DNA from: Exiguobacterium aurantiacum
Lineage (GTDB): Bacteria > Bacillota > Bacilli > Exiguobacteriales > Exiguobacteriaceae
Assembly (NCBI RefSeq): GCF_024362205.1
Contig: NZ_CP101462.1
Coordinates: forward strand, 2,948,001 to 3,012,000
Reading direction: 5' to 3'
DNA length: 64,000 nucleotides
This document shows positions 35,609-44,539 of this stretch, piece after piece (position 1 is the stretch's first letter; each line of letters begins with the position of its first letter). Position numbers and translations under genes: made by a program. The notes under the pieces are model-generated. The model saw nothing but the letters and a program-made list of their open reading frames with translations. It was not told the origin of the DNA and ran no database searches.

Positions 35609-35640
35609 TGGCCCCTTCCGTGCGAAGAGGTCTTTTTTTT
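35609..35640 (+). terminator. Terminator of the carD-like gene
   Basis: Imperfect stem GGCCCCTTC/GAAGAGGTC with a CGTGC loop, followed by eight Ts. Confidence 0.7.
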
Positions 35641-35655
35641 ATGCGAAAAATCAAA

Positions 35656-35690
35656 AAGAAAAAGCGAGAATATTTTCATATCCTCGCTTG
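35656..35690 (-). terminator. Terminator of mqo
   Basis: Stem AAGCGAG/CTCGCTT continuing into GGATAT/ATATTC, with a T run on the minus strand. Confidence 0.7.
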
Positions 35691-35697
35691 CACTCGC

Positions 35698-37197
35698 TCA
35701 ATTGTGGACGACGCCTTTCTCTTTCAAGCCGAGCGCCATCGCTGTCGATTCGTGAATCGTCTTAAACAGTTCCGGGTGATCGGAGAGCGAGACGCCATAA
35801 GACGGCACCATCTCTTTGATTTTCCGTTCCCATTCCGGCATCCGGTTCGGGAAACACTGTTCGAGCACTTTTAACATGACGTGTACTGCCGTCGACGCTC
35901 CTGGTGACGCACCGAGAAGTGCTGCGACCGATCCGTCTTCCGCACTGACGACTTCCGTTCCGAACTGAAGCGTCCCTTTGCCGTCCGGTGTGTCTTTGAT
36001 GACTTGGACCCGTTGTCCGGCGACGACGATTTCCCAATCCTCGTTCTTCGCGGTCGGAATGAATTCACGGAGCTCGTCCATTCGTTTGTCATGCGACAAG
36101 AGCACCTGCTCAATCAAATATTTCGTGAGCGGCATCTCTTTCGCCCCGGCCGCGAGCATCGTCACGACGTTGTACGGTTTGACCGATTGGATGAGGTCGA
36201 GGTTCGAGCCTGTCTTCAAGAACTTCGGCGTAAAGCCGGCGAACGGTCCGAACAACAACTCTTTGCGCCCTTCGATGAAGCGCGTGTCGAGGTGCGGCAC
36301 CGACATCGGCGGTGCGCCGACTTTCGCTTTGCCGTATACTTTCGCGTTGTGTTGTTCGATGACGTCACGGTTCTTACAGACGAGGAACAGACCGCTCACC
36401 GGGAATCCGCCGATATGCTTCGATTCCGGGATGCCTGTCTTCTGAAGGAGTGGCAGGCTACCGCCACCGCCGCCGATAAACAGGAACGGCGCCGTGTGCG
36501 TCTCGATTGTGTTCGCCTGAATATCCTTTACCTTCACTTCCCACAGCCCGTTCGCCAACCGTTTGACGTCCTCGACGCTATGCTGGTAATTGACCTCAAC
36601 ACCTTGGTCGGTCAAATGATCAAACAGCATCCGCGTGAGCGCGCCGAAGTTGACGTCGGTACCTGAGTCGATTTTCGTCGCCGCGATCGGCTCATCGACG
36701 GAACGACCTTCCATGACGATCGGCATCCAGTCACGGAGCTGTTCCGGGTCATCTGATAAGACCATGCCTTCAAACAACGGATTATTTGTTAGCGCTTCCA
36801 AACGTTTCTTCAGGAAGCGGACATCGGTCTCGCCTTGGACCATACTCATATGTGGAATCGAACGGATGAACGCTTCCGGGTTTTGAATCAAGCCTTTGTT
36901 GACGAGATGCGCCCAAAACTGACGTGAGATTTGGAACTGCTCATTGACGTTGATCGCTTTCGAGATATCGAGCGTGCCATCCGGCTTCTCGGTCGTATAG
37001 TTCAACTCACAGAGCGCGGCATGTCCCGTCCCGGCGTTGTTCCATTCATTCGAACTCTCTTCCCCTGCACTTTCGAGCTTCTCAAACACTTTGACTTCCC
37101 ACTCTGGTACGAGCTCTTTAAAGAGCGACCCGAGCGTCGCACTCATGATGCCTGCACCAATCAAAATGACGTCTGTTCTCTTTTGAACACTGCTCAT
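35698..37197 (-). CDS. mqo: Malate:quinone oxidoreductase
   Basis: FAD enzyme oxidising malate to oxaloacetate and passing electrons to quinone at the membrane, about 499 residues. FAD motif [20 protein letters not shown] near the start, [16 protein letters not shown]-like stretch (here [16 protein letters not shown]), and [18 protein letters not shown]. The frame opens at 37254, but family proteins begin near [10 protein letters not shown] and AAGGATGGGG precedes the ATG at 37197. PerR/Fur-like boxes overlap its -10. Confidence 0.94.
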   Translation of the reverse strand: MSSVQKRTDVILIGAGIMSATLGSLFKELVPEWEVKVFEKLESAGEESSNEWNNAGTGHAALCELNYTTEKPDGTLDISKAINVNEQFQISRQFWAHLVNKGLIQNPEAFIRSIPHMSMVQGETDVRFLKKRLEALTNNPLFEGMVLSDDPEQLRDWMPIVMEGRSVDEPIAATKIDSGTDVNFGALTRMLFDHLTDQGVEVNYQHSVEDVKRLANGLWEVKVKDIQANTIETHTAPFLFIGGGGGSLPLLQKTGIPESKHIGGFPVSGLFLVCKNRDVIEQHNAKVYGKAKVGAPPMSVPHLDTRFIEGRKELLFGPFAGFTPKFLKTGSNLDLIQSVKPYNVVTMLAAGAKEMPLTKYLIEQVLLSHDKRMDELREFIPTAKNEDWEIVVAGQRVQVIKDTPDGKGTLQFGTEVVSAEDGSVAALLGASPGASTAVHVMLKVLEQCFPNRMPEWERKIKEMVPSYGVSLSDHPELFKTIHESTAMALGLKEKGVVHN

Positions 37198-37271
37198 GAA
37201 AACCCCATCCTTCTCCCCTGGATTTGTGTATGAGACGATTCGGTAAATCCCCATTCGCCGACTCGCCCCGT

Positions 37272-37295
37272 TTATAATTGTTATATTGATTATAA
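37272..37295. promoter_or_regulatory. Two overlapping PerR/Fur-like boxes between mqo and the NUDIX gene
   Basis: TTATAATTGTTATAT (37272-37286) and TTATATTGATTATAA (37281-37295) differ from the PerR consensus TTATAATNATTATAA at two and one defined positions. On the minus strand they contain a TATAAT that would serve as the mqo -10. Confidence 0.55.
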
Positions 37296-37421
37296 CGCTT
37301 TTGTGATGTTTGATAAGGGTTAAGTACGGAAAACTTTTAGAGATTCTAACGAAGTTATCTCGCGGGAACTAGAGATGTTATGATGAATACAATCAATACT
37401 TAAGAGAATGAGGTAGCTATA

Positions 37422-37835
37422 ATGAAAAAGAAAGTAAAAGTAGTTGCAGCAGTGATTGAAAATGAAAATCAAGAAATTCTCTGTGCCCTTCGCTCAACAA
37501 ATATGTTGATTCCAAATATGTGGGAGTTTCCTGGTGGAAAAGTTGAAGACGGTGAAAATTTACAAGAAGCACTTGAACGTGAGATTTCTGAAGAGTTGGA
37601 TTGTGAAATCACTGCGCACGAAGTGATTAATGAACATGTACATGAATATGAGACGTTCATCATTCAATTGATTTCATTACGCGCCGAGTTGAAATCTGGG
37701 ACACCTGTTGCGACAGAACACGATGCATTGATTTGGTTAAAACGCGATAACTTACATTCCCTCGTGTGGGCCCCAGCAGATATTCCTGCTGTCAACGATA
37801 TCATCAATCAAACGACAAAAGCCGAGAACGTGTAA
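37422..37835 (+). CDS. NUDIX hydrolase, MutT-like
   Basis: 137 residues, (deoxy)nucleoside triphosphate pyrophosphohydrolase type. NUDIX box intact from GGKVEDGENLQEALEREISE to ELDC (G-x5-E-x7-REVSEEL form). Similar to 8-oxo-dGTP sanitising MutT proteins, though such genes often accompany DUF3427 helicases in defence-like loci. Base composition is AT-rich like the facing helicase gene and unlike the rest of the window. GAGG precedes the ATG. Confidence 0.88.
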   Translation: MKKKVKVVAAVIENENQEILCALRSTNMLIPNMWEFPGGKVEDGENLQEALEREISEELDCEITAHEVINEHVHEYETFIIQLISLRAELKSGTPVATEHDALIWLKRDNLHSLVWAPADIPAVNDIINQTTKAENV

Positions 37836-37855
37836 CCATCACGTCTCGGCTTTTA
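37817..37855. terminator. Shared terminator between the NUDIX and helicase genes
   Basis: AAAAGCCGAGA...TCTCGGCTTTT stem with an inner ACGTG/CACGT pairing; works in both directions between the convergent genes. Confidence 0.8.
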
Positions 37856-40735
37856 TTAATGCGTTTGTTCATGTAAGTAATCGTAGAGTTGCTGATCAAC
37901 ACGTTCTTGGAGGAGCAAGTTCATCGTAACCACCGATAATTCTTGTCCATCTTGATTCAGCATTCTCGTATCTTGAACAGATTCGCGATCCGGTTTTACT
38001 TCACCCAAATAGTAGAAATCTCCACCTTCATCGTCGTCTTTTTTCACAAAAAGATGAATATCGATGTTTCTTTCTTTCGATCTAATAATCTTTTGTACTT
38101 CCTCTGATTTTGTCGTTCTTCTGCTTCGCGTATACCAATGAAACACTTCCGGATTAATAAACGAGTCTCCGTAATTGACGCTAGCTTCAACGTCTTCGCC
38201 TTTATGATACGTGACAAAAATTGGACAGGTTTGATGTTTTATTTTATAGCCATATATCGTTGATTGTTCTTCTTTATCCCAATTTAATAGGCGACAAGCG
38301 TCTTTCCTCGTATACTTTTCAAGTCTGGTTAATGGTTTCGTTTGATCGTATCGTTGACCTCTAGCTAAAGAGGCTGTTAATACATCTTTAAACAACTGAG
38401 TGAACCATTCGTCTTTTAATAAAAACTGCATATGCGATGAAAATTTATATACTTCATTCTCCCATAAAATTAAAGACTGCCCTCCATACTTTAAGCGGTC
38501 AGCATCCTTAAAAAAGTTTAGTGATAATACGTTTTCTAAAGAGTGAATGGTAGCTTTGTCACTTCGTATGCCCTTTTCACGCAAGTGACGAATAAAATCT
38601 TCTTTGTTCAAACTTTCCTGCTCTAACAGAAGTTGCATTAACAATGTCTCATGTACTCGTTTTCCTGATAATAACTCTTGAGTCACCATCAACAGAACTT
38701 TCGAGTGAACGGATGGAAGGTCAGGGAGATCATGCTCCACTATATTCAAAAATGCACCGTAATGCCCCTTCTTTGTTCCAATAACAATTGGATCCATTGA
38801 ATAATGTTCAACATAATCACTTAACATCGGCGGTCGGCCTAAACGGTTTTTCAAATTGTGATAAGCCTCTTTTAACACTTTTAAGTCAGTGAGTTTCGCT
38901 TGATTAATCGATTCGTAAATTCGCTCTTTGGCGATAGCTTCAAAGTTAATGGTCGACGTGCCAGAAATGTAGCTACGATCGATCACTTTTCTCCGAATCG
39001 AATCTTTATTTTGAGACCGGTCTCCAGACAAGGCGACTGGAATCAAATAATTATTTTTGTAGTTAGCAATGAAATCGATAACGGTCACGTATTGTTTCGA
39101 ACTATGCTTTCGTAACCCTCGTCCTAATTGTTGGATAAAAATAATACTCGATTCTGTCTGCCGTAACATGACGACTTGATTGATGCTCGGAATATCAATT
39201 CCTTCGTTGAATATATCAACTGTTAAAATATAATCTAGACGACCCTCTTCCAAATTAGTAACTTCAACTTGTCTCTTTTCTTGCGAATCATCTCCAGTCA
39301 ACGCACATGTTCGAAAACCTCGATGATTCAATTCTTCAGAAAGTCGTTTCGCTTCTCGTTTTGAACTACAGAATATCAACCCACACAAACGCTCTCCAGA
39401 AAAACCATAGTAATCCATCTTCTCTATAATTCGTGTCACTCGTTCCTCGGACACGAGTTGATTGAATATATCAATCTCTACTTGATCTCCACTCACCTCA
39501 AGATCGGTCACCCCAAAGTAGTGAAACGGACATAACATATCTTCTTCAAGCGCTTCTTGCAGTCGAATCTCATATGCAATGTTGTAATTAAACAGTTTAA
39601 ATAGATCATATCCGTCTGAACGTTCAGGAGTTGCTGTCATTCCTAGTAAAAATTCTGGCGTAAAGTGTTCAATAATTCGTTGATACGTGGTTGCTCCCGC
39701 CCGATGACTTTCATCAATTAGAATATAATCGAACGCATTTCGATCAAACTGATTTAAGGTTTCTTGTTTAGAAATCGTTTGAATAGTCGCAAAAACATAT
39801 TTAGCATGTATAGCTCTGCTCGTTCCAGAAAGAACTCCAAAATCTTCTTCTTTCCCACCAATTACTCGCTGAAAATCTTGTTTTGCTTTTTGCAGAATTT
39901 GCTCTCGATGAACAATAAATAGCATTCGCTTCGGTCGATAGCGACGAACGTCAAAAGCGGCTAAATATGTTTTTCCCGTGCCCGTCGCTGACACGACCAG
40001 CGCTCTTGTATTTCCATGCGCACGAACGGCCTCGATTCCATTTAAAGCTGCTAGTTGCATCGAATTAGCTTCTACTTGTAACGCTTCTTTTAATCGATTT
40101 ACTCCATATGAGTCTGGAAATTCAGCTACACGTTCTCCGAAGACTGGTCGATACGAACGTTCGTAAGCTGAAACCCATTCAGGTGTCAACCGGACTGAAA
40201 CATTCCACATTTCTTCAAACTGATCGAGGAAGTGTCCGACAATTTCTCCATTCTCGTGAGAGGTCAACTTCAGATTCCACTCGTAATTTGTCTTTAACGC
40301 TCCAGACGTCAAATTAGAACTTCCAACAATTAAGGAGTAGTACTCTTCGTGTTGAAAAATGTATCCCTTAGAGTGGAATGCCTCAACTTCTGAAATGCGA
40401 ATATCTACATTCTTCAGTTTTAATAGTTCTTTAAAGACTTTAGGCTGATTAAAGTATTGGTACGTTGAAGTCATGATTTTTCCACGGATACCTTTGTCAT
40501 GTAAGTCGGAAAGCGTAGATTTTAACGTGGCTAAGCCAGCTTCCGTAATAAACGCAACAGAGAATAAGAAAGATTGGCATCCCTTCAGTTCGTCTAGAAG
40601 CGAAGTGAGTACATCTTGTCGTTTATGTTTTTCATTCATTAATAATTCAGGTTTAAATGGACTCACGTGATGATGATGCTTATCAATGAACCCCTTTTCT
40701 AACGAATTTTTGAGTTGTTCTGTAAAATGAGTCAT
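37856..40735 (-). CDS. PLD-like nuclease / DEAD-box helicase / DUF3427 fusion protein
   Basis: About 959 residues. Residues ~30-170: HKD-type phospholipase-D nuclease domain with His121-x-Lys123 (EAFHSKGYIF) and GSSNLTSGAL. Residues ~225-600: superfamily 2 helicase with Walker A SATGTGKT, DESH box (ILIDESHRA), MTATPERSDG, DIFNEGIDIP and QQLGRGLRKH. Residues ~790-955: DUF3427 (TRKDACRLLNW, CPIFVTYHK, HWYTRSRRTTKS). The same domain order is known from COG3886-type proteins in defence-rich islands. The gene is AT-rich and probably acquired. GGAGG lies 5 bases before the ATG at 40735. Convergent with a NUDIX gene. Confidence 0.88.
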   Translation of the reverse strand: MTHFTEQLKNSLEKGFIDKHHHHVSPFKPELLMNEKHKRQDVLTSLLDELKGCQSFLFSVAFITEAGLATLKSTLSDLHDKGIRGKIMTSTYQYFNQPKVFKELLKLKNVDIRISEVEAFHSKGYIFQHEEYYSLIVGSSNLTSGALKTNYEWNLKLTSHENGEIVGHFLDQFEEMWNVSVRLTPEWVSAYERSYRPVFGERVAEFPDSYGVNRLKEALQVEANSMQLAALNGIEAVRAHGNTRALVVSATGTGKTYLAAFDVRRYRPKRMLFIVHREQILQKAKQDFQRVIGGKEEDFGVLSGTSRAIHAKYVFATIQTISKQETLNQFDRNAFDYILIDESHRAGATTYQRIIEHFTPEFLLGMTATPERSDGYDLFKLFNYNIAYEIRLQEALEEDMLCPFHYFGVTDLEVSGDQVEIDIFNQLVSEERVTRIIEKMDYYGFSGERLCGLIFCSSKREAKRLSEELNHRGFRTCALTGDDSQEKRQVEVTNLEEGRLDYILTVDIFNEGIDIPSINQVVMLRQTESSIIFIQQLGRGLRKHSSKQYVTVIDFIANYKNNYLIPVALSGDRSQNKDSIRRKVIDRSYISGTSTINFEAIAKERIYESINQAKLTDLKVLKEAYHNLKNRLGRPPMLSDYVEHYSMDPIVIGTKKGHYGAFLNIVEHDLPDLPSVHSKVLLMVTQELLSGKRVHETLLMQLLLEQESLNKEDFIRHLREKGIRSDKATIHSLENVLSLNFFKDADRLKYGGQSLILWENEVYKFSSHMQFLLKDEWFTQLFKDVLTASLARGQRYDQTKPLTRLEKYTRKDACRLLNWDKEEQSTIYGYKIKHQTCPIFVTYHKGEDVEASVNYGDSFINPEVFHWYTRSRRTTKSEEVQKIIRSKERNIDIHLFVKKDDDEGGDFYYLGEVKPDRESVQDTRMLNQDGQELSVVTMNLLLQERVDQQLYDYLHEQTH

Positions 40736-40847
40736 ACGTACCTCCAACATGATTTATACTAAGTTCAAATAATTTCAATACCAAAATTTTATTTTACATA
40801 TATTTCATTATTAGCTTCTGCATAAAAAATGATCAAGGAGGAACTTC

Positions 40848-41399
40848 ATGTCTATGTTCTATCTCATCCGTCATTGCTCGGCCACCGGTCAAGAACCGGA
40901 CGCACCACTCACCGAGGCCGGTGAACAACAAGCACTCACCCTCGCTGACTTCTTTCAAGACATTCCTGTCGATCGCATCATCTCGAGCGACTATACGCGA
41001 GCCATCGCCTCGATGGCACCACTCGCCACATCCAAGCAGCTGACCATTGAAACGGAGCCGAAGTTACGCGAGCGCATCCTCTCACTCGAACCGCGTAACG
41101 ACTGGTTCGAGCTGTTGCGTCATTCGTTCACCGATGCTTCGTTCCGTGTGCCGGGTGCCGAGTCGGGTCAAGAGGCGACGGACCGGATCTTGAGCGTCAT
41201 TGACTCACTCGACGACGTAAACGGTGCGACCGTCCTCGTGACGCACGGCAACCTGCTCGCGCTACTGCTTCAACATGTGGATAACCGTTATGACTTCGAC
41301 ACGTGGCGCAATCTCAGCAATCCCGACATTTATCGCCTCGACATTGTGGATAACTCTTGGTCGGTGAATCGCGTCTGGTCCGTCCCTGCCTGTGGATAA
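40848..41399 (+). CDS. Histidine phosphatase family protein
   Basis: 183-residue phosphoglycerate-mutase-like phosphatase. The phospho-accepting His9 is in LIRHCSAT, the second His in VTHGNLLALL, and an acid residue in SSDYTRAIAS-type context. Substrate unknown. AAGGAGG 8 bases before the ATG. Its last 120 bases contain three perfect DnaA boxes, one overlapping the stop codon. Confidence 0.88.
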   Translation: MSMFYLIRHCSATGQEPDAPLTEAGEQQALTLADFFQDIPVDRIISSDYTRAIASMAPLATSKQLTIETEPKLRERILSLEPRNDWFELLRHSFTDASFRVPGAESGQEATDRILSVIDSLDDVNGATVLVTHGNLLALLLQHVDNRYDFDTWRNLSNPDIYRLDIVDNSWSVNRVWSVPACG

Positions 41400-41410
41400 C
41401 GTTATCCACA
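41276..41410. promoter_or_regulatory. Cluster of four perfect DnaA boxes
   Basis: TGTGGATAA at 41276-41284, 41345-41353 and 41391-41399 (TTATCCACA on the minus strand) and TTATCCACA at 41402-41410 on the plus strand. The last two form a 22-bp inverted repeat (41390-41411). Four exact 9-mers in 135 bp cannot be chance. No dnaA/dnaN neighbours and no AT-rich unwinding region, so this is not oriC; a DnaA-titrating or DnaA-controlled site is likely. Confidence 0.7.
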
Positions 41411-41411
41411 G

Positions 41412-41448
41412 AAAAAGCCGTCTCATTCACGAGACGGCTTTCGTTTTT
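41412..41448. terminator. Shared terminator of the phosphatase and degV genes
   Basis: AAAGCCGTCTC/GAGACGGCTTT stem with a 6-nt loop, A run before and T run after. Confidence 0.85.
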
Positions 41449-42311
41449 CATTTCTCCACAAAGAACATCGAGATGGCTCCGAGGCCGACGTGCGTCCCGA
41501 CCGAGACGCCCATCTGCATGAGGTAAATCTCACCTTCAAAGTCGGATTCGGCTTGAATCTTCGCCTTCAAATTCTCGGCAATCTTTTGATCCGACGTATA
41601 GCCGATGATGACGAAGTTGGTGATGTCCTTGTCGCAGCGTTTGATGAACTCGTCCGTATAGTGCTTGAGCACTTTACGCGTTCCCCGCTCTTTGGCGACG
41701 ATGGCCCCTTTACCGTTCTTCATGCTCATAATCGGCTTGACCATCAATAGCTTGCCGATGATGGCACTCGCGTTCGAGATGCGTCCGCTCTTAATCAAGT
41801 GGTCCAAATCATCGACCGACAAGAAGTGCTTCACTTTCATTTTATACTTCTCGTTGAAGTCGACGAGCTCCTCGAACGTCGCCCCGGCTTCACGCATCTG
41901 GGCGCTCTTCATTAACAACCAACCGCTCCCATGGCTCATCGAGCGTGAGTCGACGATATGAATCTTCACCGTCGAATCGGGATGCGCCTCTTCGAAGTAC
42001 TCTTTTCCGAGCACAGCCGATTGATACGATCCACTCGTCCCGCTCGACATGCAGATGCATAAAATCTCATCATGTCCACTCTCAACGGCCTCTTCCATCA
42101 GCTTCATAAATGTCGCCGGGCTCGGCATGCCCGTCGTCGGGAATTCCGGTAGCGCTTCCAACATTCCGTAAAACTCATCGGGCTGGATGTCGACACGGTC
42201 TTCATACGATTTGTTGTCAATCGTGATGATGAGCGGCGCGACGCCAATCTCATATTTTGCTAAAATCTCATCGGATAAATCACACGTTGAATCTGCTAGT
42301 AATTTTATCAT
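41448..42311 (-). CDS. DegV family fatty-acid-binding protein
   Basis: About 287 residues. DegV signature: LLADSTCDLS near the start, GMPSPATFMKLMEEA, the lipid-head-group segment MSSGTSGSYQSA, VDSRSMSHGSGW, and the C-terminal GTHVGLGAISMFF. Known members (FakB) bind fatty acids for the FakA kinase; that role is inferred here. GGAGGG precedes the ATG at 42311; the frame opens 12 bases earlier. Confidence 0.92.
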   Translation of the reverse strand: MIKLLADSTCDLSDEILAKYEIGVAPLIITIDNKSYEDRVDIQPDEFYGMLEALPEFPTTGMPSPATFMKLMEEAVESGHDEILCICMSSGTSGSYQSAVLGKEYFEEAHPDSTVKIHIVDSRSMSHGSGWLLMKSAQMREAGATFEELVDFNEKYKMKVKHFLSVDDLDHLIKSGRISNASAIIGKLLMVKPIMSMKNGKGAIVAKERGTRKVLKHYTDEFIKRCDKDITNFVIIGYTSDQKIAENLKAKIQAESDFEGEIYLMQMGVSVGTHVGLGAISMFFVEK

Positions 42312-42401
42312 GGTACCCTCCAAATAATCGCCCTCAAATGACGAGAATCGTCCTAGACCACTACGTCGATTCAGACGTCACGATAGGACTTCTCCATTGT
42401 A

Positions 42402-42914
42402 TCAGATATGGAGGGGTAGGTGTTTTTTTGCCAGGCTCGAATATGCGTTTGTTTGCTCGTGTCGAAGCAACCATTCCTTCCGCCAGAGTCCGCCCGCATA
42501 GCCCGTCAACGTCCCATTCGATCCGATGACACGATGGCACGGGATGACGATGCTCAACCGGTTGCGTCCGTTGGCGCTGCCGACGGCCCGTACGGCGCGG
42601 TCCCGGCCGAGTCTCACGGCCAGTTCGCGATACGAGGTCGTCTCGGCGTATGGAATCATGACCAGCGCCTGCCACACGTCCTGTTGAAACACGGTCCCCT
42701 CGACTTCAAACGGGAACGTGAACGCGTGGCGACGTCCGTTGAAGTACTCATCGATTTCTCGATGGCACGTTTTCAACACGTCCGGCGTCATTTCATCCGC
42801 TTCAAAACGGACGTCCGTACGTTCGACGAACAGGATGGAATGGATGGCCGTCTCTGTCCCGACAATCTCCAGAATCCCAATCGGACTCACGTAGTCCAGT
42901 CTATACGTCTCCAT
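42402..42914 (-). CDS. ogt: Methylated-DNA--protein-cysteine methyltransferase
   Basis: Suicide repair of O6-methylguanine, 170 residues. Acceptor Cys126 in IPCHRVIG; helix-turn-helix segment TSYRELAVRLGR. Last gene of a three-gene adaptive-response operon (adaA-like, alkA-like, ogt), overlapping the alkA-like gene by 14 bases. Confidence 0.94.
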   Translation of the reverse strand: METYRLDYVSPIGILEIVGTETAIHSILFVERTDVRFEADEMTPDVLKTCHREIDEYFNGRRHAFTFPFEVEGTVFQQDVWQALVMIPYAETTSYRELAVRLGRDRAVRAVGSANGRNRLSIVIPCHRVIGSNGTLTGYAGGLWRKEWLLRHEQTNAYSSLAKKHLPLHI

Positions 42915-43800
42915 ACAATGACCTCCATAGATAGAATGTGGCGTACGCTTCCCATCCGGAAAAACGTTCCCCGTACAACCTCACTTCGTCTGCCGTCAAC
43001 TTGTCGCTTCGCCCAAGATGATGCTTCAACGCCTGATGCAGACCAGCGTCCGCGGCCGGGAACGCCGTCGGGTCTTGGAAACACTTCATCCGGACATACG
43101 CGGCCGTCCACTCCCCGACACCGCGTAAGCTTAACAACCGTTCATGCATCATGTCGGGTGGCTCGCTGCGCAACTGCTGTTTCGACAATCGTCCGTCCGT
43201 CATTTCCTGGGCGATACCGATGATATATTCTGCTTTCCGGGTGCTGAATTGGAGCGGTCGCAGTTCACTCGGGTCGAGCAGTGCAATTGTCTCTGGATTT
43301 GGGAATGCCCAGTACGTCACGCCGTCCACCTCCCGGGATGGTCCATACTGCTCGACGAACCGTCGTTTCAGCGTATAGGCGAACGAGAGTGTGATCTGTT
43401 GGCCGATGACGGCCCACGTGAGCGCCTCGAACAAGTCCGGGAATCCGATCAGCCGCAGCCCCTCGTACTCTCGGACGAGCGGATGCAACAGTTCATCCGT
43501 CTCAGCCATCCGCGCGAACGCGGCGACGTCTTGGTCGAGATCAAACCAGTCGCGGACGTATCGTTCCACATGTTCTTGCTCCGTTTTTGAAATAATGTCT
43601 TCCGGGAACACGATGACGAGGCCTTGGGACGTCTCCATGATGTCACCCAACAGCAACCGTCCGTCCACATCGAACAGCTTCGAGACGGACGTTTCGCGAG
43701 CGACATGCATCACTTCATCGTTTGAACGTCGTAAAAACTGCAGACATTGCTGAAAATCAAACGGAGCGGTGACGTGAATCTCGAACGATGAGCGACTCAT
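42901..43800 (-). CDS. alkA: DNA-3-methyladenine glycosylase, AlkA-like
   Basis: Base-excision glycosylase removing alkylated purines, about 299 residues. Helix-hairpin-helix LSLRGVGEWTAAYVRMKC followed by the catalytic Asp in FPAADAGL. The N-terminal domain is AlkA-like. The frame opens at 43833, but MSRSSFEIHV at 43800 is preceded by GAAAGGGGGGAGTCG, an ideal ribosome site. Overlaps the adaA-like gene upstream by about 44 bases and ogt downstream by 14. Confidence 0.88.
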   Translation of the reverse strand: MSRSSFEIHVTAPFDFQQCLQFLRRSNDEVMHVARETSVSKLFDVDGRLLLGDIMETSQGLVIVFPEDIISKTEQEHVERYVRDWFDLDQDVAAFARMAETDELLHPLVREYEGLRLIGFPDLFEALTWAVIGQQITLSFAYTLKRRFVEQYGPSREVDGVTYWAFPNPETIALLDPSELRPLQFSTRKAEYIIGIAQEMTDGRLSKQQLRSEPPDMMHERLLSLRGVGEWTAAYVRMKCFQDPTAFPAADAGLHQALKHHLGRSDKLTADEVRLYGERFSGWEAYATFYLWRSLYGDV

Positions 43801-44344
43801 CGACTCCCCCCTTTCGATACGCACTCGGCGCACAGCCCTTTAGCCGTCGAAAGACGCGATAAAAGTTGGACGGCGTTTGAAAGCCGACCTCATAACAGAT
43901 GGCGAGATTGCTCATGTCCGTCGTCCGTAACAGATGGGCCGCCTTGTCGATGCGAACTTTTTCGAGCAGACGGCGCGGCGTCTCGCCTGTCGCCTGGGTG
44001 AACGTCCGCTCGACATAGAACGGGCTCAAGTTGACATGCTCGGCAATCTCCTCGAGTTTGAGCGGACGTTTGTAATGAGTGAGCAAAAACGCCGTCACGT
44101 CGTGGACGAGCGCGCTCGCCGGACTACGGTCGACCTCGGGCTGACATCGTTTGCACGGCCGAAAGCCGGACGACTCCACTTCCGCTTTCGTCTCATAGAA
44201 ATCGACATTCTCTCGCTTCGGTTTCCGCGAGCGGCACGAGGGACGACAGTAAATCCCGGTCGTCTTGACCGCAGTATAAAACTGGCCGTCATACGCCGCG
44301 TCACAGGCGAGCACTTTCTCCCACTTCTCTTCAAACGTCAGCAT
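43757..44344 (-). CDS. adaA: AdaA-like methylphosphotriester-DNA methyltransferase / AraC-type activator
   Basis: About 195 residues. N-terminal Ada zinc domain with Cys33, Cys37, Cys64 and Cys67 (IYCRPSC, PCKRCQPE), which takes a methyl group from DNA phosphotriesters and thereby becomes an activator. C-terminal AraC double helix-turn-helix (LEEIAEHVNLSPFYVERTFTQATG, AICYEVGFQTPSNFYRVFRRLKG). It should activate its own operon with the alkA-like and ogt genes. GGGGGTGG precedes the ATG at 44344; the frame opens at 44392. Confidence 0.92.
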   Translation of the reverse strand: MLTFEEKWEKVLACDAAYDGQFYTAVKTTGIYCRPSCRSRKPKRENVDFYETKAEVESSGFRPCKRCQPEVDRSPASALVHDVTAFLLTHYKRPLKLEEIAEHVNLSPFYVERTFTQATGETPRRLLEKVRIDKAAHLLRTTDMSNLAICYEVGFQTPSNFYRVFRRLKGCAPSAYRKGGVDESLIVRDSRHRSV

Positions 44345-44479
44345 CTCAGCCACCCCCTTTTGTTTCACTGTAGCAGATTGATTTTCGTTCACTCGTCCTG
44401 TTTCTTGCGCTTACAGTCTACATTCCCGCGATTCACGAATCTCATTGATTTTGAATCCGTCTTCGCTTCTGACTCGTAC

Positions 44480-44503
44480 TATGATTACACGACTCAATTG
44501 AGT
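44480..44503 (+). promoter_or_regulatory. Possible mprF promoter -10 and palindrome
   Basis: TATGAT at 44480-44485 could be a -10. A perfect 12-bp palindrome ACTCAATTGAGT follows at 44492-44503, near the expected start site. No clear -35. Confidence 0.3.
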
Positions 44504-44539
44504 ACACTTTAGCTAATCAAGTCAGAAGGAGTACATACG

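Noticed and set aside
41276-41410. Replication origin
   Set aside because: DnaA boxes are present, but there is no AT-rich unwinding region, and dnaA, dnaN or gidA-type neighbours are missing.
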